Source: Bradyrhizobium sp. WSM1417 | Lineage (GTDB): Bacteria; Pseudomonadota; Alphaproteobacteria; Rhizobiales; Xanthobacteraceae | Assembly (NCBI RefSeq): GCF_000515415.1 | Contig: NZ_KI911783.1 | Coordinates: 2,594,392-2,658,391, forward strand | Length of the DNA stretch: 64,000 nucleotides | Direction: 5' to 3' | In this document: one piece after another, positions 63,002-64,000 of the stretch | Layout: each line of letters begins with the position of its first letter | How positions within the stretch are numbered: the stretch's first letter is position 1 | Notes under the pieces: model-generated | Seen by the model: only the letters and a program-made list of their open reading frames with translations | What the model was told of the DNA's origin: nothing | Databases searched by the model: none | Program-made: the position numbers and the translations under genes

Positions 63002-63511
63002 CTATGGCCGGGGGCCGCGCGCTTGGCAGATCAGGTGGTCGAGCGAGACGCGTCCCGGCCCGTAGGCCATGATGCCGAGCGCCATCGCCGCCCAGGTGAT
63101 GTGGATCGGCCAGCCGTCAGGCACGGTCAGCTCGACGATGACGGTCATGAACAGCAGTCCGAGCGCCGCAAACCGGGTGCCGAAGCCGAGCAGCAGGAGG
63201 ATCGGCAACATGATCTCTCCACATCCCGAGAGGAACGCCATCACCGTCGGTGCCGGATAGTGATAGGGCCCGCCCGGCAGATGCAGCATGAACTCGTCGC
63301 TGAACAACGTCACCGCGGTGTCGTTGAGCCTGAGGAAGCCTGCCCATTTGAGCATGCCAGAACGCCAGAACGGAACCGCCAGCGCAAAGCGGAGCACGAG
63401 CTGAACGACCGACGGCGAGGCGATGGTCTGCACCAGATGATTGGCCTTGTCGACGAGGAGCCCGAGCGAGGGGAGGCCGCCGCCCGCCTGCATGCGTTGG
63501 TCCGTGATCAT
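63002..63511 (-). CDS. DoxX family membrane protein
   Basis: 169 aa with four predicted transmembrane helices. The DoxX signature is visible: LVLRFALAVPFWRSGMLKWA, FMLHLPGGPYHYPAP, then SGCGEIMLPILLLLGFGTR. DoxX proteins are usually paired with DUF2063 and DUF692 genes in metal/heme or thiol-stress (HvfABCD-type) operons. The start overlaps the stop of the DUF2063 gene upstream (ATG 63511). The longer frame to 63961 is a shadow of the DUF2063 gene. Confidence 0.88.
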   Translation of the reverse strand: MITDQRMQAGGGLPSLGLLVDKANHLVQTIASPSVVQLVLRFALAVPFWRSGMLKWAGFLRLNDTAVTLFSDEFMLHLPGGPYHYPAPTVMAFLSGCGEIMLPILLLLGFGTRFAALGLLFMTVIVELTVPDGWPIHITWAAMALGIMAYGPGRVSLDHLICQARGPRP

Positions 63512-64000
63512 CAGACGTCTCCGAAAGCGATTGAAGTGAAGGCGCCTGCCTCGATCAGGCCGGCGATGTTCGAAGCGAGGTCGAAGTCGGCCGCCGCCTC
63601 CAGCGCGCGTGCGGCGGCCTCGCCGAGCGGCCGACCCGACATCAGGCTGCTCGCGAATACTGCTCCGCCGGGCGGCAGGTGCCGGACCACGACATCGAAT
63701 TCGGCGCGGGTGACCAACGCGTCTTCCGGTGTCGCAGCGTCGATGTGCCCAACCGGCGACGTGTCGCGGTTGGCGGCGAATATCGTCACCGCCGCGAATT
63801 GCGACTGCACGATTCCCGCCGCCGGGTGCCGTACGAGGACGAGGTCGCCCAGCCGCTCCGGCGCAACCGCGGCAAGCTGCGCCGGCGACAGCGGTGCCGC
63901 GTCGGCGGCGTGATAGGCATCGAGCCAGGCCCGCTCGATGCGTGCGACATCTGCGAGCCATGGCATCATCTGCGCATGCTCATATTGCGCAATGAAGTCC
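63511..64000 (-). CDS. HvfC/DUF2063-type protein, 5' end beyond window
   Basis: At least 163 aa visible; the frame runs past the right edge, so the N-terminus is missing. The visible segment begins DFIAQYEHAQMMPWLADVAR, typical of the N-terminal/middle HvfC region, and continues with a domain ending in AGAFTSIAFGDV. HvfC (DUF2063) binds DNA or partners DUF692 (HvfB) enzymes that modify small metal-binding peptides. The HvfA- and HvfB-like genes, if present, would lie to the right of the window. DoxX follows with a one-base overlap. Confidence 0.83.
   Translation of the reverse strand, partial: DFIAQYEHAQMMPWLADVARIERAWLDAYHAADAAPLSPAQLAAVAPERLGDLVLVRHPAAGIVQSQFAAVTIFAANRDTSPVGHIDAATPEDALVTRAEFDVVVRHLPPGGAVFASSLMSGRPLGEAAARALEAAADFDLASNIAGLIEAGAFTSIAFGDV

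Overview
The window is about 64 kb of GC-rich, gene-dense DNA that reads as the chromosome of an alphaproteobacterium, most likely a Bradyrhizobium-type member of the Rhizobiales. The grounds are CtrA beside polar-flagellum genes, GANTC motifs at ctrA, many XRE-cupin, TetR and LysR regulators, abundant uptake and catabolic genes, and several families of intergenic palindromes of the kind common in Bradyrhizobium. The taxon is an inference; there is no rRNA or other marker gene. I see no tRNA, rRNA, CRISPR array, insertion sequence or prophage.

Layout. 1-3.2 kb: ctrA (-) faces away from fliI-fliJ (+), with a 415-bp regulatory gap. 3.3-5 kb: an ECF sigma factor and its RskA-type anti-sigma factor. 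5.2-7.5 kb: an AraC regulator and an NDH-2-like flavoprotein. 7.8-10.5 kb: a small membrane protein and flhA (-). 10.7-15.2 kb: a minus-strand copper-handling operon (His-rich protein, lipoprotein, TolC-like channel, Tat-exported multicopper oxidase, cupredoxin, CusF-like protein). 15.3-19.1 kb: an MFS transporter, a DUF4864 protein, a cupin, and LysR and TetR regulators. 19.3-23.2 kb: a three-subunit molybdenum aldehyde/xanthine oxidoreductase. 23.2-32.9 kb: amine and amino-acid catabolism (two XRE-cupin regulators, omega-transaminase, DadA, polar amino-acid ABC transporter, PuuB-like oxidase, gamma-glutamyltransferase). 33.1-36.7 kb: two small genes, then a sugar dehydrogenase fused to cytochrome c and an SMP-30-type lactonase. 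36.9-37.9 kb: a histone-deacetylase-like (acetylpolyamine) amidohydrolase. 38.1-46.8 kb: an orphan natural-product locus (LLM flavin monooxygenase, Sfp-type phosphopantetheinyl transferase, 56-aa Lys-rich protein, 2150-aa NRPS). 47-51.2 kb: a large SAM/cyclase/AAA/TPR protein coupled to a PCMT-like methyltransferase. 51.3-59.1 kb: cell-surface genes (DUF6492, GH10 xylanase, flippase, desaturase, L,D-transpeptidase) and a methyltransferase. 59.2-63 kb: a TetR-controlled divergent catabolic cluster with a clear operator. 63-64 kb: DoxX and an HvfC-like gene cut by the window edge.

How the genes may work together. CtrA is the cell-cycle and flagellar regulator, and a near-consensus CtrA box lies upstream of flhA. 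The 24-32 kb block looks like uptake of an amine or amino acid followed by oxidation, transamination and gamma-glutamyl hydrolysis. Its second divergent regulatory gap carries two matching palindromes 50 bp apart.

The best candidate for undescribed biology is the NRPS. Its domain order is adenylation (acyl-CoA-ligase type)-PCP-C-A-PCP-C with no thioesterase. The Asp that normally binds the substrate alpha-amino group is Val in the second adenylation domain. Neither adenylation domain therefore looks like a standard alpha-amino-acid activator. The product cannot be predicted from sequence alone.
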